Assembly: GCA_020861055.1 (NCBI GenBank)
Contig: JAJBTD010000196.1
Coordinates: forward strand, 1 to 24,848
DNA length: 24,848 nt
DNA from: Clostridiales bacterium
GTDB lineage: Bacteria > Bacillota > Clostridia > Oscillospirales > Oscillospiraceae
Direction: 5' to 3'
This document shows positions 14,270-22,202 of the stretch, in pieces (within the stretch, counting starts at the first letter, position 1; every line of letters starts with the position of its first letter). The notes below the pieces were generated by a model. The model ran no database searches, was not told the DNA's origin, and saw only the letters and a list, made by a program, of their open reading frames with translations. A program made the position numbers and the translations under genes.

Positions 14270-14622
14270 GACACCCTCCGGAACCGGGCCAGACTGTCCA
14301 AAATCTCCGCCGTTCCGGCCCGCAGCTCGGCGGGGGAGAGGTACTGCTCGGACTGGCTGATCTGTCCCTCGGAGTAGGAGGCGGAGCGCAGTCCGCCCCC
14401 CTCCAGCTCCCACCGGTCCCGCTGGTAGTAGAGGGCCGCCAGCTCCACCACCTTGCAGAGAAACTGCTCCTCCAGGGAACTCACCCCCAGATAGATCAGC
14501 AGCTCTCCCTCGGCGTCCAGCAGCTCGTCCTCCAGCAGCAGGGCTGCGTCCTCCTCAGGATTTTCCAGCCCCAGCTTTCTCGCCAGCCGTTCCAGACTGG
14601 ACTCCATCTGCTCGCTCGTCAT
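14263..14622 (-). CDS. Phage head-tail connector (adaptor) protein
   Basis: The 119-residue, mainly helical, acidic protein has the pattern of gp15/gp6-like adaptors that dock beneath the portal. It has an N-terminal helix pair (residues 5-40, rich in Leu and Glu), a central YLGVSS and VVELAALYYQRDRWELEGG, and a Ser-rich segment (SYSEGQISQSEQYL) seen in this family. It starts 4 bases after the coat gene stop. Its stop overlaps the next gene. The position right after the coat gene is canonical. Confidence 0.85.
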   Translation of the reverse strand: MTSEQMESSLERLARKLGLENPEEDAALLLEDELLDAEGELLIYLGVSSLEEQFLCKVVELAALYYQRDRWELEGGGLRSASYSEGQISQSEQYLSPAELRAGTAEILDSLARFRRVSC

Positions 14623-14626
14623 GGTC

Positions 14627-15472
14627 TTACCCCTTGTTGCAGGTCATGACCGCCAGGGCCTTGGGCTGGACGACCTTGGCCCCGTAGACGTGGAGGCCCT
14701 TCACGGCGTCGGAGAAGTTCTTCTCCAGCCGGTAGGCCTCCAGCTCCACCAGCTGCTCGGCATAGGCCCCGGCGGCGCTGGTGCCGGCGATGACCTTGTA
14801 CAGAGAGCCGTTGGTGTTGGGGACGTTGTTGGACAGATGGATCTGGAACCCGGCGGCCTCGCCCACCAGACCGCCCTGGAGGATGGCCTGGTTGTAGCCG
14901 GTGCCGTTGCCCACGAACCGGGAGTCCTTGAGCAGCAGGCCGTGATACCAGGGGGGCAGCACCACCCACCGGCCCAGCATGGGGACGTTGGCCTCGTTGA
15001 GCAGCACCCCCAGGTCCACCAGATAGTCGTAGGCGTCGGCGCTGGTGGGAGTGACGGCGGAGCTGTCGTCATAGAGGATGTTGCCGCTGTCCGCCCCCTC
15101 CAGCAGCAGGGAGGCCAGATACTGGTCGATCACGTCGTTCATGCCGTAGCTGGCCCGCTGCATGGCGGCGTCCACCAGCTTGGGGTTGGACTGGGCGTGG
15201 TCCACGTCCTTCACCTGGAAGTTGAAGTACTTGGCCTTGTCGATGGTCAGGTCCTGCATGGAGCCGTCCAGCTCCTCCGGGTCGGCGATGTCTGCGCCGG
15301 TGTAGTCGCTGATGGTGATGTCCCCCAGCTGGTTGATGTGTACCGTGTCGCCATAGGCCCGGATCTCGCCCTCGTAGTCCCGGTTCATCAGACCGGCGTA
15401 GACGTGGACGTTGTCCAGATGCTCCAGCAGCCGGGCAGACCAGATCTCAGGGATAAAATTGGAAAATGCCAT
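14627..15472 (-). CDS. Phage major capsid protein, P22 coat-like
   Basis: The 281-residue coat protein starts MAFSNFIPEIWSARLLEHLD, which matches the P22 gp5-type family found in Firmicutes phages (P22 coat protein domain). It has an HK97 fold, with hallmark segments GDTVHINQLGDITISDY near 41-57 and the acidic DDSSAVTPTSADAYDYLVDL. No propeptide is visible, which is in keeping with a separate scaffold gene just upstream. At 281 residues it is among the smaller coats of the group. GGAAAGGAT lies 8-16 bases before the ATG. The gene is intact. Confidence 0.92.
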   Translation of the reverse strand: MAFSNFIPEIWSARLLEHLDNVHVYAGLMNRDYEGEIRAYGDTVHINQLGDITISDYTGADIADPEELDGSMQDLTIDKAKYFNFQVKDVDHAQSNPKLVDAAMQRASYGMNDVIDQYLASLLLEGADSGNILYDDSSAVTPTSADAYDYLVDLGVLLNEANVPMLGRWVVLPPWYHGLLLKDSRFVGNGTGYNQAILQGGLVGEAAGFQIHLSNNVPNTNGSLYKVIAGTSAAGAYAEQLVELEAYRLEKNFSDAVKGLHVYGAKVVQPKALAVMTCNKG

Positions 15473-15513
15473 TCGCGCTCATCCTTTCCTTATGTCGTCA
15501 TTGTCGTACTGTG

Positions 15514-16053
15514 TCATTGGCTTTCCCGGAGCAGGCCGGAGATCTGTTCCCAGTTCCGGTTGATCTCTTTGGGGGACATCCCCCGCACCTGCTCACGGGT
15601 CAGTTCTTGGGGCCGATCCGGCTCTCTGGGGGCGGCCTCCCCCCGCATCCGTCCGGCCACCGCCTGGGACAGGGCCTGCTGAAACAGCCCGGTGAATGCC
15701 TCCACCCGTTGAGCGGAGTCCTCGTCGCTCTCGCCGGTAATCCAGGGGGCAAAGCGGGCGTCCAGGCCCCGCTGCTGCAGGGCCTCCCCCACCGCTACCT
15801 GCCGGAGCCGCCGGTCAAAGTCCTGCCGCTGCCCGGCAAGCACCTGCCGCTCCTGCGCCAGCGTCTCCTGCATCTCCGCCTCCAGCGTCTGACGGATTCG
15901 GTCCTCCTCCCCCTGACGGTCCCGTTCCCAGTTGGCCCGGGCGGTGGCCAGAGCCTGGCTCACCTTTCTGTCATAGGCGGACTGATAGTCCCGATCCTCC
16001 CGGAGCAGCGTGTCCAAATCCGGCCGCTCCTGTCTCAGCTCCTCTGTGCTCAT
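15514..16053 (-). CDS. Phage scaffolding protein (GP20/DUF4355-like)
   Basis: The 179-residue, highly charged protein is predicted to be mostly coiled coil (residues 15-100, rich in Glu, Arg and Gln). The segment ARFAPWITGESDEDSAQRVE and then FTGLFQQALSQAVAGRM are typical of the GP20/DUF4355 scaffold family. Scaffolds direct coat assembly and leave the procapsid. It lies between portal and coat genes as expected and overlaps the portal stop by 4 bp (ATGA), so it is probably coupled to it. Confidence 0.88.
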   Translation of the reverse strand: MSTEELRQERPDLDTLLREDRDYQSAYDRKVSQALATARANWERDRQGEEDRIRQTLEAEMQETLAQERQVLAGQRQDFDRRLRQVAVGEALQQRGLDARFAPWITGESDEDSAQRVEAFTGLFQQALSQAVAGRMRGEAAPREPDRPQELTREQVRGMSPKEINRNWEQISGLLRESQ

Positions 16054-17477
16054 CTGACCTTCTCCTCTCCGTCCGGGCCGTTCCCGTAGGCCCGCCCCGT
16101 CCTGTTATGGTCACAGGCATCGCCTGCTGTCCCCTGTAGCTGCTCCTGGCGGCGGAGATTCCGCAGCGCCTCCGCCGGGTCCCGGATGAACCAGAGCTGC
16201 CCCAGCAGCGTCTGATCGTCCACCATCCCCCGGAGGCGGGTCACCATGTCCACCGTCTCGCTCTCATTGATGGGCAGGTTCCGGGTGAACACCACGTCCA
16301 CCTCCGCCGCCGACACCGGGGCCATCTCCCCCTTGACGGCCAGCCAGTGGCTGTACAGCTCGAACCGCTCCCGCAGTCCCCGCTCCATCTGCCGCATCTT
16401 TCCCTGTACCAGCTGCTCCATGGTCAGCAGCTTCAGCTTCAGCGCCTGCCCGGAGGCGTTGCCGGAGAACTGCTCGTCGGACATATCCACTGTCAGGGTC
16501 ATCTTGTGCATCTCCCGCACCAGACTGTCTGCAAGCACCTGCACCCCCGCCTCATCGAAGGTCTTTTGGATGTACTCCGCACGGGCGTCCAGGGGCGCTC
16601 CGTCGATAAACCGTTCCCGGAGCAGCTTTTCCTCCTCCCCTGGGGCCAGGGTCATGCCGAAGAACACCAGCAGCGCGTCCACGAACCGCCGTTTGTCGGT
16701 GAGGCGGCTGGACATGAGATCGTCATAGGCGTCGATCAGGCTCATGATCTGCTCAAAATCCCCCTGCCGCTCGGCGTTGTTCTCATAGGCGATCACCGGC
16801 ACCGCCCCGAAATAATGCTCTCTCGCCGGGCCGATGGGCCGAAAGGCCGCCGTCTCCAGGTCGCCGCTGATATAGTCCCGCTCCGTCCGGTCGGTGTAGC
16901 AGGTGACGGCGTAATACTGTTCTCCGGAGGGCCGCTCCCGCCGCTCCCACACCAGAGCCAGCAGCTTGTTGTGCTCTACGGTGGCGTCGCAGAGGAGGAT
17001 CCCGTTTCGTGGGTCGATCCGGGCGCTCCTTGGGCGGGGATCTGCCTCGCAGGAGGCGTAGCACAGCTCCAGGCAGTCCCCCATCACCCCCATGGCCTTG
17101 CCGATCTCCCGGTCCACCTGGCCGATGTGCTGCCGGTCATAGCAGGCCAGCAGAGGGGTGATGTCCAGCGCCCGCCGCCCCAGCAGTCCCTGGGAGGGGG
17201 TCGCTCCCCAGCTCTGGGGATTGGGGTCGTATTTCACGTCCGTCCCCAGATAGTACCCCAGGGCGATGTCCACCACGTACCGGGCGTAGTTCACCGCCAC
17301 CCGGCTCTCCCCCTCTCCGCCGCTGCGCCGGAGAATGTCGTGTTCTCCCCGGTAATACCGGTCCAGCCGCTGATACCGTCCGTTGGCGATCTCCGCCTTG
17401 CGGATGCACCACCGGAGCACCGCCGGGTCAGGATGCTCCGGGTCGGGGAGATCCTGTCTGTCCACATACAAAATCAT
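16050..17477 (-). CDS. Phage portal protein (SPP1 gp6-like)
   Basis: The 475-residue portal forms the dodecameric ring through which DNA enters and leaves the head. Family features include NGRYQRLDRYYRGEHDIL near the N-terminus and NYARYVVDIALGYYLGTDVKY. It also has PVIAYENNAERQGDFEQIMS and SRLTDKRRFVDALLVFFGM. The ATG at 17477 is preferred: GAGGTGA is 6-12 bases upstream, whereas the in-frame GTG at 17486 lies inside that ribosome site. The C-terminal tail is rich in Gly, Asn and Asp and looks disordered. No minor head (Mu gpF-like) gene follows, unlike many relatives. Confidence 0.94.
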   Translation of the reverse strand: MILYVDRQDLPDPEHPDPAVLRWCIRKAEIANGRYQRLDRYYRGEHDILRRSGGEGESRVAVNYARYVVDIALGYYLGTDVKYDPNPQSWGATPSQGLLGRRALDITPLLACYDRQHIGQVDREIGKAMGVMGDCLELCYASCEADPRPRSARIDPRNGILLCDATVEHNKLLALVWERRERPSGEQYYAVTCYTDRTERDYISGDLETAAFRPIGPAREHYFGAVPVIAYENNAERQGDFEQIMSLIDAYDDLMSSRLTDKRRFVDALLVFFGMTLAPGEEEKLLRERFIDGAPLDARAEYIQKTFDEAGVQVLADSLVREMHKMTLTVDMSDEQFSGNASGQALKLKLLTMEQLVQGKMRQMERGLRERFELYSHWLAVKGEMAPVSAAEVDVVFTRNLPINESETVDMVTRLRGMVDDQTLLGQLWFIRDPAEALRNLRRQEQLQGTAGDACDHNRTGRAYGNGPDGEEKVR

Positions 17478-17513
17478 GTCTGTCACCTCATATCACAAAT
17501 TTGCCTTTTTGCG

Positions 17514-18761
17514 TTATAGCCCTCTGGGCCGCTTCCCCGCATGGGCCTGGCTGCGGGCCAGCACGGTGCTGACGAAGTACCGCAGGGCGTCCATGCAGTG
17601 GTCGTGGTCCTTCACCGGCCGATCCTGGCCGGCCCCGTCCTCGTCCCAGACGTAGCTGCGGAACTCCTCTATGGTTCGGACGCAGCCGGATGAGAAGAGC
17701 AGCCGCTCCTCCCGGAGCAGCTCGCCCACCCGGCGGATGCCGGAGAGCACCTGATTGTCCGCCCCCAGGACGGGATAACCCCGCTGCCGGAGCAGAGCGA
17801 TAAAGCTGGCCGCCGACGGGTCCACGATCACCGCACGGGGCTTCACTCCGTCCAGAAACACCTCCAGATCGTCGGCGTACTCCCCGTCGGTCTTTTGCCG
17901 CATCCGGTCCCGGCCCGACCAGTAATACTCCCGCAGGCAGTACCACCGGCCCCGCTCCCCCTTCTGCCACAGCAGAAAGACGGTGGGGTTCTGGGTGCCG
18001 TAGTCCACGGAGACATAGCACCCTCGCCCGGCCTCCGGCAGCTGCTCTGTGACGTGTACCTCCGGCCGGAACATATCGTAGATCAGCCCCTTTGCCGCCG
18101 CCCAAAGCCCCTGAACGTACCGCTGATAGAACACACCACTGTACAGCCGCTCATACCGCTGCCGGATGGCGGGGGAGAGGGCGGGGTTGTCCTCCATGGT
18201 GAAGTGGAGATAGAGCAGGTTCCGCTCCTCCGCCCGGGTGAGCCAGCTCTGATAGAACCAGTGGGTGGGGCCCTCCGGGTTGCAGTTAAACCAGAATTTG
18301 GAGCCCTCCACACTGCACCGGGCCAACGCCTGCTCCACAAAGGACCGAGGCATCAGCGCCACCTCGTCAAACAGCACCCCCGCCAGGGTCATGCCCTGGA
18401 TGAGGGCATAGCTCCCCTCGTCCTTGCCGCCGAACAGGTAGTAGTCGTTCTCATGCCCGTTCATGCGCACGGTGAGCCGGTTCTCTCCCCGCCGCTCCTC
18501 GATGGAGCACAAGCCCTCCATCCACTGGGGCAGCAGCCCGGACACGTTCCGCCGCAGGCTCTCGATGGTCTTGCCGCAGAGGGCGAACCGCTGCCGGTCA
18601 AAGGTCTCCATGCTCCACAGCAGAAAGCCCACCGCCATGCTCACCGTCTTGCCCGACCGCACCGAGCCGTCGCAGATAATGCCGTCACGATTCCGGAACG
18701 CCGGGTGCTTCCACCAGGTGAGCACCAGCTTCTGCCGCCTGCTGAACGTCCGGTAGTGCAT
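17514..18761 (-). CDS. terL: Phage terminase large subunit
   Basis: The 415-residue packaging motor has an N-terminal ATPase with the variant Walker A GSVRSGKT (32-39) and Walker B VLFDE (129-133). The RNase H-like nuclease domain has acidic residues at D253 (SVDYGTQN), D314 (IVDPSA) and D391 (HDHCMDALRY). It resembles the SPP1/PBSX group, which packages by headful cutting. Both the motor and nuclease residues are intact. The start overlaps the small subunit gene by 77 bp, a long but tolerated overlap, and GAGAGGGG stands directly before the ATG. Confidence 0.95.
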   Translation of the reverse strand: MHYRTFSRRQKLVLTWWKHPAFRNRDGIICDGSVRSGKTVSMAVGFLLWSMETFDRQRFALCGKTIESLRRNVSGLLPQWMEGLCSIEERRGENRLTVRMNGHENDYYLFGGKDEGSYALIQGMTLAGVLFDEVALMPRSFVEQALARCSVEGSKFWFNCNPEGPTHWFYQSWLTRAEERNLLYLHFTMEDNPALSPAIRQRYERLYSGVFYQRYVQGLWAAAKGLIYDMFRPEVHVTEQLPEAGRGCYVSVDYGTQNPTVFLLWQKGERGRWYCLREYYWSGRDRMRQKTDGEYADDLEVFLDGVKPRAVIVDPSAASFIALLRQRGYPVLGADNQVLSGIRRVGELLREERLLFSSGCVRTIEEFRSYVWDEDGAGQDRPVKDHDHCMDALRYFVSTVLARSQAHAGKRPRGL

Positions 18762-19203
18762 CCCCTCTCAACTCCTCTCTCTCCCAGTCTCCCAGGGCTG
18801 CAAACAGATTGTTCTCCGCCGGAGGCTCCGGCTCCTCCTCTCCGCAGTCCCACACCTCCGGCTTTCGCCGTTTCAGCCACAGGCTGATGGCGGTGACGTT
18901 GGGGCTGACCTCCTTCTCCGTGGAGACCAGCTTGTCCCCCCGGTCGGTCTGCTCCGTCTTTTCCTCGGTGTACCGGTAGCCCATAGCCGCCTTGAGCAGC
19001 GCCTCCTCCACCTGGTAGTCGGTGAGCTCCCCCGTCTGGGCCAGCGCCGCCCCGATGGCCGGATAGCGCGTTCGCCAGATGCGCAGGCCCAGGAGTTTGA
19101 GCCCCATCCGGCGGGCGATCTCCTTGCTTTCCACGCCGTCCCGCACCCAGCCCCGCAGCAGGGCCAGCTGCTCCGGCTGCTGCCAGAACTCCGCCTGGGT
19201 CAT
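18685..19203 (-). CDS. Phage terminase small subunit
   Basis: The 172-residue protein starts MTQAEFWQQPEQLALLRGWV; AAGGAGGAGAG lies just before the ATG at 19203. It has an N-terminal helix-turn-helix (residues 10-48, including GVESKEIARRMGL) for recognising phage DNA. A central helical oligomerisation region includes VSPNVTAISLWLKRRKPEVW, a stretch typical of Firmicutes small terminases. An acidic Ala-rich tail follows. It is immediately upstream of terL and is the first gene of the operon. The frame runs further upstream without a stop, but that part is low-complexity and outside the ribosome site. Confidence 0.88.
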   Translation of the reverse strand: MTQAEFWQQPEQLALLRGWVRDGVESKEIARRMGLKLLGLRIWRTRYPAIGAALAQTGELTDYQVEEALLKAAMGYRYTEEKTEQTDRGDKLVSTEKEVSPNVTAISLWLKRRKPEVWDCGEEEPEPPAENNLFAALGDWEREELRGDALPDVQQAAEAGAHLVEAPGVPES

Positions 19204-19220
19204 GTCCTCTCCTCCTTCCC

Positions 19221-19283
19221 GCGCCGGACATCCCGGCGCCCTTGCTGAGTAAAGAATAGAACATCTGTGCCATTTGCGAAATG
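19221..19283 (-). promoter_or_regulatory. Upstream region of the phage operon: hairpin and palindrome
   Basis: The stem GCGCCGG/CCGGCGC (19221-19239) would sit in the leader just before the small terminase ribosome site. The odd palindrome CATTTGCGAAATG (19271-19283) lies in an AT-rich stretch and could be a regulator site. A leftward promoter probably lies within 19240-19320, but I see no convincing -35/-10 pair. Nothing else is recognisable between 19284 and 19430. Confidence 0.35.
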
Positions 19284-19434
19284 CAAAAAACAAATTTTCA
19301 ACGAAAAAGAAGGGGAAAAAGAACGGAAAGTTGCGAATCTGCGCAAACAGGCGCAGAGAGGCAAGATGTAGAGAAACGGCGGCGAGAAGGGAGAGTGGGA
19401 AAACGCGGACAGGTGACAGGATGCACACGCTCTT

Positions 19435-19465
19435 TGGCTCCCCTGAAAGGGCGTAAGTGCCGCTT
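19435..19465. repeat. Copy of the 31-base intergenic element
   Basis: This matches 13440-13470 at 28 of 31 positions (TGGCTCCCCTGAAAGG followed by AGTGCCGCTT). The matching right arm of the hairpin is lost here; the following bases (to about 19530) are GC-rich with small dyads such as GTCC-GAA-GGAC. It lies in the gap between the phage operon and the LRR gene. Confidence 0.6.
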
Positions 19466-19548
19466 GACGACGGAGGTGCCGCCGCAAGGCAATTGAGGGG
19501 TGCCGTCCGAAGGACAGCTCGAAAGCCCCAAAAACTTTCCTCACCCTG

Positions 19549-19577
19549 TTGCCCCAAACCGCCGAATTGGATATAAT
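19549..19577 (+). promoter_or_regulatory. Consensus promoter of the LRR-VWA-MoxR-MFS operon
   Basis: -35 TTGCCC (19549-19554) and a perfect -10 TATAAT (19572-19577) are separated by exactly 17 bases. The LRR start codon is 37 bases past the -10. This is a vegetative sigma-type promoter, so basal expression is expected unless a repressor acts. Confidence 0.8.
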
Positions 19578-19614
19578 AGGGTGCGAAAAACAACCGGGAA
19601 AAGGAGGCTTCGTC

Positions 19615-20754
19615 ATGCCCTGGACGATCTGGTATCATATTGCCGACGGCGAGGCCGCCGTCCTCCGCTGCGCCGGAGACGGCGCTCCCCTGACCCTGCC
19701 GGAGACGGTGGAGGGCTGCCCGGTCACGTCCCTCGGCCCGGACTGCTTCGGAGGCGGGGCGTGGACAGGGGAGAGCGACCGCCTGATTTCCGCCGCTCCG
19801 GAGGAGCTGCCGCCCCTCTCCCGGACCGACAGCCCACTGACCCGGCTGACCATCCCGGAGACGGTCACTTCCATCGGCGACCGGGCCTTCGCCCGGTGCA
19901 GCGGCCTGAAACGCCTCACCCTCCCGATGGGATTGACCCATCTGGGGGCCAGAGCCTTTGAGGGGTGCGGCAGCCTGGAGCGCATCCGTCTCCCGGAGGG
20001 GCTGGTCGATCTGCCGGACTACGCCTTTTCCCAGTGCCGCCGTCTGGAGCGGGTGACCCTGCCCGCCCGGCTGGAGACCCTGGGGAGCCACGCCTTTTAC
20101 AACTGCGTGGCCCTAAAGGAACTGACCCTCCCGGATACGGTGAGCTTCGTGGGTGGCGGGCTGTTCCTCAACTGCAAGCATCTCTCCCGGCTGACCCTCC
20201 CGTTAGGCATCAACATCAGCGTTCTGCTCTCCGATCTCGCGGACGATCTGGACCTGACCGTCCGCTGCCCCGACGGGGTGGCCCGGTTCTTCCTCCCCGG
20301 CTTCTCCTATGAGTACGAGGACATCAACGCCCCCCGGATGTGGCGGACCATCACCTACGGCTCCGGCCAGCTCTACCGGGAGTGCTTTTCCAGCCGGGAC
20401 ATCGACTTTGACCTGTACGAGAGCTATTTCGACCTGGCCCGGAAGGAGGAGACCCCCGCCGTGGCCGCCCGCATCGCCTGGTATCGCCTCCGCTGGCCCT
20501 ATCACCTGGGCAAGGGCCGTGAGGACTATCTGGCCTATGCCGCCGCCCACACGGGGGAGCTGCTGGCCCTTCTGCTGGAGCAGGAGGACACCGAGGGCCT
20601 GGAGGCCCTGCTGGAAATTCTGCCGCTGACCGGGGAGACGCTGGAGGCGCTGTCCGGACAGGCGGAGCGGGCGGGGAACGTCCGCTTTGTCAGCCGTCTG
20701 CTGGAGGCCCGGATGGGCCTGGGCGGCGGCGCAGACCGGGAATTTGACCTGTGA
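19615..20754 (+). CDS. BspA-type leucine-rich-repeat protein
   Basis: The 379-residue protein has no signal peptide or anchor, so it is probably cytosolic, unlike surface BspA proteins. About five 23-residue repeats of the LRR_5/BspA type run from residue 80 to 205 (for example SIGDRAFARCSGLKRLTLP). They form a recognition surface. The C-terminal third (about 255-379) is helical (DLYESYFDLARKEETPAVAA, then LEALLEILPL) and resembles no family I can name. The ATG at 19615 has AAAGGAGG eight bases upstream. It is the first gene of an operon with VWA and MoxR genes, suggesting it supplies target binding for that machine (inference). Confidence 0.85.
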   Translation: MPWTIWYHIADGEAAVLRCAGDGAPLTLPETVEGCPVTSLGPDCFGGGAWTGESDRLISAAPEELPPLSRTDSPLTRLTIPETVTSIGDRAFARCSGLKRLTLPMGLTHLGARAFEGCGSLERIRLPEGLVDLPDYAFSQCRRLERVTLPARLETLGSHAFYNCVALKELTLPDTVSFVGGGLFLNCKHLSRLTLPLGINISVLLSDLADDLDLTVRCPDGVARFFLPGFSYEYEDINAPRMWRTITYGSGQLYRECFSSRDIDFDLYESYFDLARKEETPAVAARIAWYRLRWPYHLGKGREDYLAYAAAHTGELLALLLEQEDTEGLEALLEILPLTGETLEALSGQAERAGNVRFVSRLLEARMGLGGGADREFDL

Positions 20755-20765
20755 CGGGGGAGCGT

Positions 20766-22202
20766 ATGCACGAAAATCACGAAAAGCTGGATCGCCTGGG
20801 CCGGGCCATCCTGTCCTCCGCCCGGAACGAGCTGTATCTGAATATGCGCTTTCTGGACATCGCCCTGTCCGGCCTGGACTATGCCATGAACCTGAACACC
20901 CCCACCATCGGGGTGGATGGCATCTCCATCCAGTTCAACCCCCGGTACCTGATGGAGCTGTACCGGGACGACCTGGTGCTGCTCAACCGGGTGTATCTCC
21001 ATATGCTGCTCCACTGTCTTCTCCGGCACCCCTTCAACCGGCAGGGCCGGGAGGAGGAGCGATGGAGCCTGGCCTGCGACATCGCCGTGGAGTCCATCCT
21101 GGACTCCATCGACAGCCGTTGCCTGAAGGTGATGCAGAGCGAATTCCGGGAGGACACCTACGCCGATCTGAGCGCAGAGATGCCCGTCCTGACGGCAGAG
21201 GCCATCTACCGCTGGCTGGGCCAGCGCTGCCGGAGCTATGACGACGAGCTGGCCCTCATCCGGGAGTTCCGCCGGGACGACCACCGGTTCTGGCCCCCGG
21301 AGGACGACCCCCAGGAGGACAGCCAGCCGGACGATCAGCCCGGCGACGGGGACAACGGCGACGGGGACCGGCGACAGGAGCTGGAGGACAAGTGGCGCAA
21401 TCTGGGGGGAAAAACCCAGACCAGCCTGGAGACCTTCTTTGCCGACCACGGCGATCAGGCGGGGGACCTGCTCCAGTCCCTGGCGGTGGAGAACCGGGAG
21501 CGGTACGACTACCGGCAGTTTCTCCGCCGCTTCGTCACCACCCGGGAGGAGATGCGGGTGGACGTGGACAGCTTTGACTACGCATACTACGCCCTGGGCC
21601 TGGAGCTGTACGGAGACATCCCCCTCATCGAGCCGCTGGAGTACCGGGAGAGCCGGAAAATTCAGGACTTCGCCATCGTCATCGACACCTCGGACTCCTG
21701 CTCCGGGGACACGGTGCGCCGCTTTCTGGAGGAGACGAGGGCCGTCCTGTCCAGCGAGGGCCTGTTCTTCGACCACGCCAACCTCCACATCATCCAGGCG
21801 GACGCCGGGGTGCAGATGGACACGGTGGTACACACCCCGGAGGAGCTGGAGCAGCTCTGCCGGGAATTCCAGGTGCGGGGCTTCGGTGGCACCGACTTCC
21901 GCCCCGCCTTCGGCTATATCGACGGCCTGGTGCAGTCGGGGGAGCTGGCGGGGCTGAAGGGCATCCTCTACTTCACAGACGGCTTCGGCAGCTATCCGGA
22001 GCGCAAGCCGGACTACGAGACCGCCTTCGTCTTTTTCCGGGAGGACTATCAGGCGCCCCCGGTCCCCCCCTGGGCCATCCGGGTGGTGCTGGGCCTGGAG
22101 GAGCTGCCGGAGTGGACGGAGGGCGTAAACACAGGAATGATGCCTGACACAGACGGGATAACCGATACAGAAAGACAACAGACGAGGGAGCAACGGGAAT
22201 GA
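20766..22202 (+). CDS. VWA-domain protein with metallopeptidase-like N-terminal domain
   Basis: The protein is about 478 residues. Residues 1-150 resemble the DUF2201-type putative metallopeptidase domain, with H79-MLL-H83, H88 and ACDIAVE, but the usual HExxH glutamate is Met80. An acidic, disordered linker (near 175-205) follows. The C-terminal VWA domain keeps the MIDAS motif DTSDS (D307, S309, S311), then GGTDFRP and FTDG. VWA proteins of this type pair with MoxR ATPases, and the MoxR gene overlaps by 4 bp. An alternative GTG start at 20751 overlaps the LRR stop (GTGA) and would couple translation; the ATG at 20766 has GGGGGAG close before it. Peptidase activity is doubtful. Confidence 0.85.
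   Translation: MHENHEKLDRLGRAILSSARNELYLNMRFLDIALSGLDYAMNLNTPTIGVDGISIQFNPRYLMELYRDDLVLLNRVYLHMLLHCLLRHPFNRQGREEERWSLACDIAVESILDSIDSRCLKVMQSEFREDTYADLSAEMPVLTAEAIYRWLGQRCRSYDDELALIREFRRDDHRFWPPEDDPQEDSQPDDQPGDGDNGDGDRRQELEDKWRNLGGKTQTSLETFFADHGDQAGDLLQSLAVENRERYDYRQFLRRFVTTREEMRVDVDSFDYAYYALGLELYGDIPLIEPLEYRESRKIQDFAIVIDTSDSCSGDTVRRFLEETRAVLSSEGLFFDHANLHIIQADAGVQMDTVVHTPEELEQLCREFQVRGFGGTDFRPAFGYIDGLVQSGELAGLKGILYFTDGFGSYPERKPDYETAFVFFREDYQAPPVPPWAIRVVLGLEELPEWTEGVNTGMMPDTDGITDTERQQTREQRE

Noticed and set aside
10284..19529. GCTCGAAA followed by GCCC occurs at both edges of the phage block (10284 and 19517), a possible attachment-site pair.
   Set aside because: Only eight bases match exactly and no integrase or tRNA is nearby; a chance match of that size in the two edge regions is fairly likely.
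19204..20091. Upstream extension of the small terminase frame into the LRR gene.
   Set aside because: The proper start with a strong ribosome site is at 19203; the extension is antisense to the LRR gene and lacks recognisable content.
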